Below, piece by piece: positions 7,438-8,523 of a DNA stretch of 8,523 bases. The stretch lies in assembly GCA_027483785.1 (NCBI GenBank), contig JAIXTU010000337.1:1-8523 (forward strand), in the 5' to 3' direction. The notes beneath the pieces were generated by a model that ran no database searches, was not told the DNA's origin, and saw only the letters and a list, made by a program, of their open reading frames with translations. Made by a program: the position numbers and the translations under genes. Origin of the DNA: Flavobacterium sp. GTDB lineage: Bacteria > Bacteroidota > Bacteroidia > Flavobacteriales > Flavobacteriaceae. The stretch's first letter is position 1. Each line of letters opens with the position of its first letter.

Positions 7438-8157
7438 CTAAGTTGTTGAAACTGATTTTTGCGTTACGAGTTTCACAAATCGACTGGGAACGGAGACGGT
7501 TCCTTTATAGAAATTATAGACAATACCTGAGAAAGCACCCCAACTGATAAACCAAAAAGCTTCGATTAGGGGAACTTCACCCACCAAAAAAGTTCGCAAT
7601 AATCCGGATTCAACTTTCCAAACACTTTCCCAAAAACCAGGCATTATTATAGTAAAAACTGTAAAGTAAATTACGAATGCTAGCGTAAAGGAAAATAGTG
7701 CGGAAATAATAGCGCGATTAAGTAAATCGGGTCTTTTCCAAACCATAAAAATTGCTATAATCAAAAACAAAGAAGACGTTGCAATCATAGTATTTATCCC
7801 AACATATAGAGCGAGAATTACGCCTGCTATCCCAAGTGCAAAAAGATATGTTAACAGCTTATTTTGTGGCTGAAAGCTTGGGACTTCTTTGGTTTTAAAC
7901 ACGGCATTAAACAAGAAGACCGTACAACCGATTATTCCGAAACCCGAAAGGACATCTTCAACAGAAATGTGCCCTTGACCAAGAATGGTTGGCGGATTCC
8001 AATAATCAGACAGGTACCAATTTTGTGCTGGTATTCCTGAAAGTGCTCCAAGGAAACTAACTTTAAGCATGCTCTTTTTTAAATCGGACAGCGAAGCGAA
8101 AACAAAAAGCCACACGATTAAAAAGGCAAAGGAAAAAAGCAAGTATGTATATTCCAT
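7438..8157 (-). CDS. Polytopic membrane protein, lycopene cyclase domain-like
   Basis: The protein is 239 residues and very hydrophobic, with about six to seven membrane segments (roughly 4-22, 66-88, 101-119, 121-140, 149-172, 196-214 and possibly 31-45). It contains two related motif blocks: W53-NPPTILGQGHISVED-VL, and W180 followed by GLLRTFLVGEVPLIEAFWF ending near 203. These resemble the duplicated 'W...P..LG....P-E-E-x-L-F' signature of CrtYc/CrtYd-type lycopene cyclase domains, with E67/D68 in the first copy but only one acidic residue (E199) at the equivalent place in the second. Carotenoid cyclase activity is therefore unproven, and no crt genes lie nearby. I chose the ATG at 8155-8157 because a Bacteroidota promoter ends 12 bases before it and because MEYTYLL is a typical family start. 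The longer frame to 8220 begins inside a terminator hairpin. The gene ends 54 bases before pabB with no visible terminator, so it may be the first gene of that operon. Confidence 0.68.
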   Translation of the reverse strand: MEYTYLLFSFAFLIVWLFVFASLSDLKKSMLKVSFLGALSGIPAQNWYLSDYWNPPTILGQGHISVEDVLSGFGIIGCTVFLFNAVFKTKEVPSFQPQNKLLTYLFALGIAGVILALYVGINTMIATSSLFLIIAIFMVWKRPDLLNRAIISALFSFTLAFVIYFTVFTIIMPGFWESVWKVESGLLRTFLVGEVPLIEAFWFISWGAFSGIVYNFYKGTVSVPSRFVKLVTQKSVSTT

Positions 8158-8169
8158 AGACAGTTTTGC

Positions 8170-8200
8170 CAAAAATACTGTTTTTACGATGTTCAAACAA
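8170..8200 (-). promoter_or_regulatory. Bacteroidota-type sigma-A promoter for the lycopene cyclase-like gene
   Basis: On the minus strand TATTTTTG (8170-8177) matches the phylum's -7 consensus TAnnTTTG exactly. TTGTTTG (8194-8200) supplies the -33 element, at a spacing of 16 bases from TTTG or 20 from the upstream TTG. The ATG at 8157 lies 12 bases below the -7 box, so the expected 5' leader would be only a few bases long. The position just below the terminator at 8208-8239 is sensible for a new transcription unit. Motif match only. Confidence 0.62.
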
Positions 8201-8207
8201 TTAGCAC

Positions 8208-8239
8208 AAAAAAAATCCATGGCAAAACCATGGATTTTT
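8208..8239 (-). terminator. Intrinsic terminator of the T9SS sorting-domain gene
   Basis: AAAAATCCATGG (8211-8222) and CCATGGATTTTT (8228-8239) form a perfect 12-bp stem around the 5-base loop CAAAA. On the minus strand the stem is followed by an unbroken run of eight T (8208-8215). It begins 22 bases after the stop of the sorting-domain gene, exactly where its terminator is expected. The opposite strand has a five-base T-run, so weaker action against + strand transcription is possible. Confidence 0.9.
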
Positions 8240-8261
8240 AGTTTTGGTTAGTAATTTCTTT

Positions 8262-8523
8262 TTATCGTTTCAAAGCAAAGTGTGCCTTGAATTCTTTGTT
8301 TACGCCTCCTTCTGAATACTGAATTGTGAACCAGTAATCGTCGGCCGGAACTGGAGCTCCGTTAAACGTACCGTCCCAACCTTGACCCGTTGTTGCAATC
8401 TGTTTCATTAGTTTTCCTTCGCGGTCGAAGATAAAGATTCGTGCAGCAAACTGATTTTGCAGAGTCGAAATATTCCACGTATCGTGGTAACCGTCGCCGT
8501 TTGGTGTGAAAAACTTCGGATAA
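8262..8523 (-). CDS. C-terminus of a secreted protein with a T9SS type B (gliding-motility-associated) sorting domain, 5' partial
   Basis: Only the last 86 codons and the TAA at 8262-8264 are inside the window; the gene continues past the right edge. The visible peptide starts YPKFFTPNGDGYHDTWNI and continues through RIFIFDREGKLM, GWDGTFNG, PADDYWFTI and ends FKAHFALKR. This is the classic gliding motility-associated C-terminal domain (CHU_C, the type B sorting signal) that directs large secreted or surface proteins through the type IX secretion system after Sec export: the TPNGDGxxDTW block, the F-D-R-x-G-K strand, W-D-G-x-x-N-G and the C-terminal Lys-Arg are all present. The passenger part, and so the protein's actual job (adhesin, enzyme or cell-surface repeat protein), cannot be seen. 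It is followed 22 bases later by its own terminator. Confidence 0.93.
   Translation of the reverse strand, partial: YPKFFTPNGDGYHDTWNISTLQNQFAARIFIFDREGKLMKQIATTGQGWDGTFNGAPVPADDYWFTIQYSEGGVNKEFKAHFALKR

Noticed and set aside
8158..8220. N-terminal extension of the lycopene cyclase-like protein
   Set aside because: Its ATG lies in the perfect terminator hairpin and the promoter is inside the extension; the family-like N-terminus starts at 8157.
1..8523. CRISPR arrays, tRNA/rRNA genes, transposases, phage genes or anti-phage systems
   Set aside because: No regular direct repeats, cloverleaf sequences or recognisable mobile or defence proteins were seen on either strand.

Overview
The window looks like chromosomal DNA from a Bacteroidota bacterium, most likely of the class Flavobacteriia. 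Three signs support this. The partial gene at the right end encodes a type IX secretion 'type B' C-terminal sorting domain, which is specific to this phylum. One promoter has the Bacteroidota form (TTG/TTTG around -33, TAnnTTTG around -7). Ribosome binding sites are not evident, and the proteins resemble flavobacterial versions as I remember them. No database search was possible.

Left block (2-2552, + strand): a VWA-domain protein that runs in from outside the window is followed after 1 base by an AAA+ ATPase of the magnesium-chelatase/MoxR-like type. The two probably form an ATPase/VWA pair acting as a chelatase- or chaperone-like machine whose target cannot be read from the sequence.

Junction (2553-2754): the left block meets the right block tail to tail. 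This 202-bp gap is unusually rich in inverted repeats: a perfect 9-bp GC-rich pair, a strong ~30-bp hairpin that can serve as a bidirectional terminator, and weaker outer arms that extend the symmetry to about 125-130 bp.

Right block (8157 down to 2755, - strand), in transcription order: a small polytopic membrane protein resembling the lycopene cyclase domain family; pabB (aminodeoxychorismate synthase component I, folate pathway); tilS (tRNA-Ile lysidine synthetase); dsbD (transmembrane thiol-disulfide reductase). pabB/tilS overlap by 17 bases and tilS/dsbD by 4, so these three are almost certainly co-transcribed and probably translationally coupled although their pathways are unrelated. 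The membrane protein has its own good promoter (8170-8200) and lies 54 bp upstream of pabB without a visible terminator between them, so it may lead the operon.

Right end (8262-8523, - strand): the last 86 codons of a secreted or surface protein with the type IX sorting domain, closed by a textbook intrinsic terminator (8208-8239). That terminator also shows that the longest reading of the membrane-protein gene, starting at 8220, is wrong.

Overall this is mostly conserved housekeeping content. No mobile element with a transposase, CRISPR array, tRNA or rRNA gene was seen. The parts that most deserve a second look are the palindromic junction, the lycopene-cyclase-like protein, and the VWA/ATPase pair with its altered nucleotide-binding motifs.
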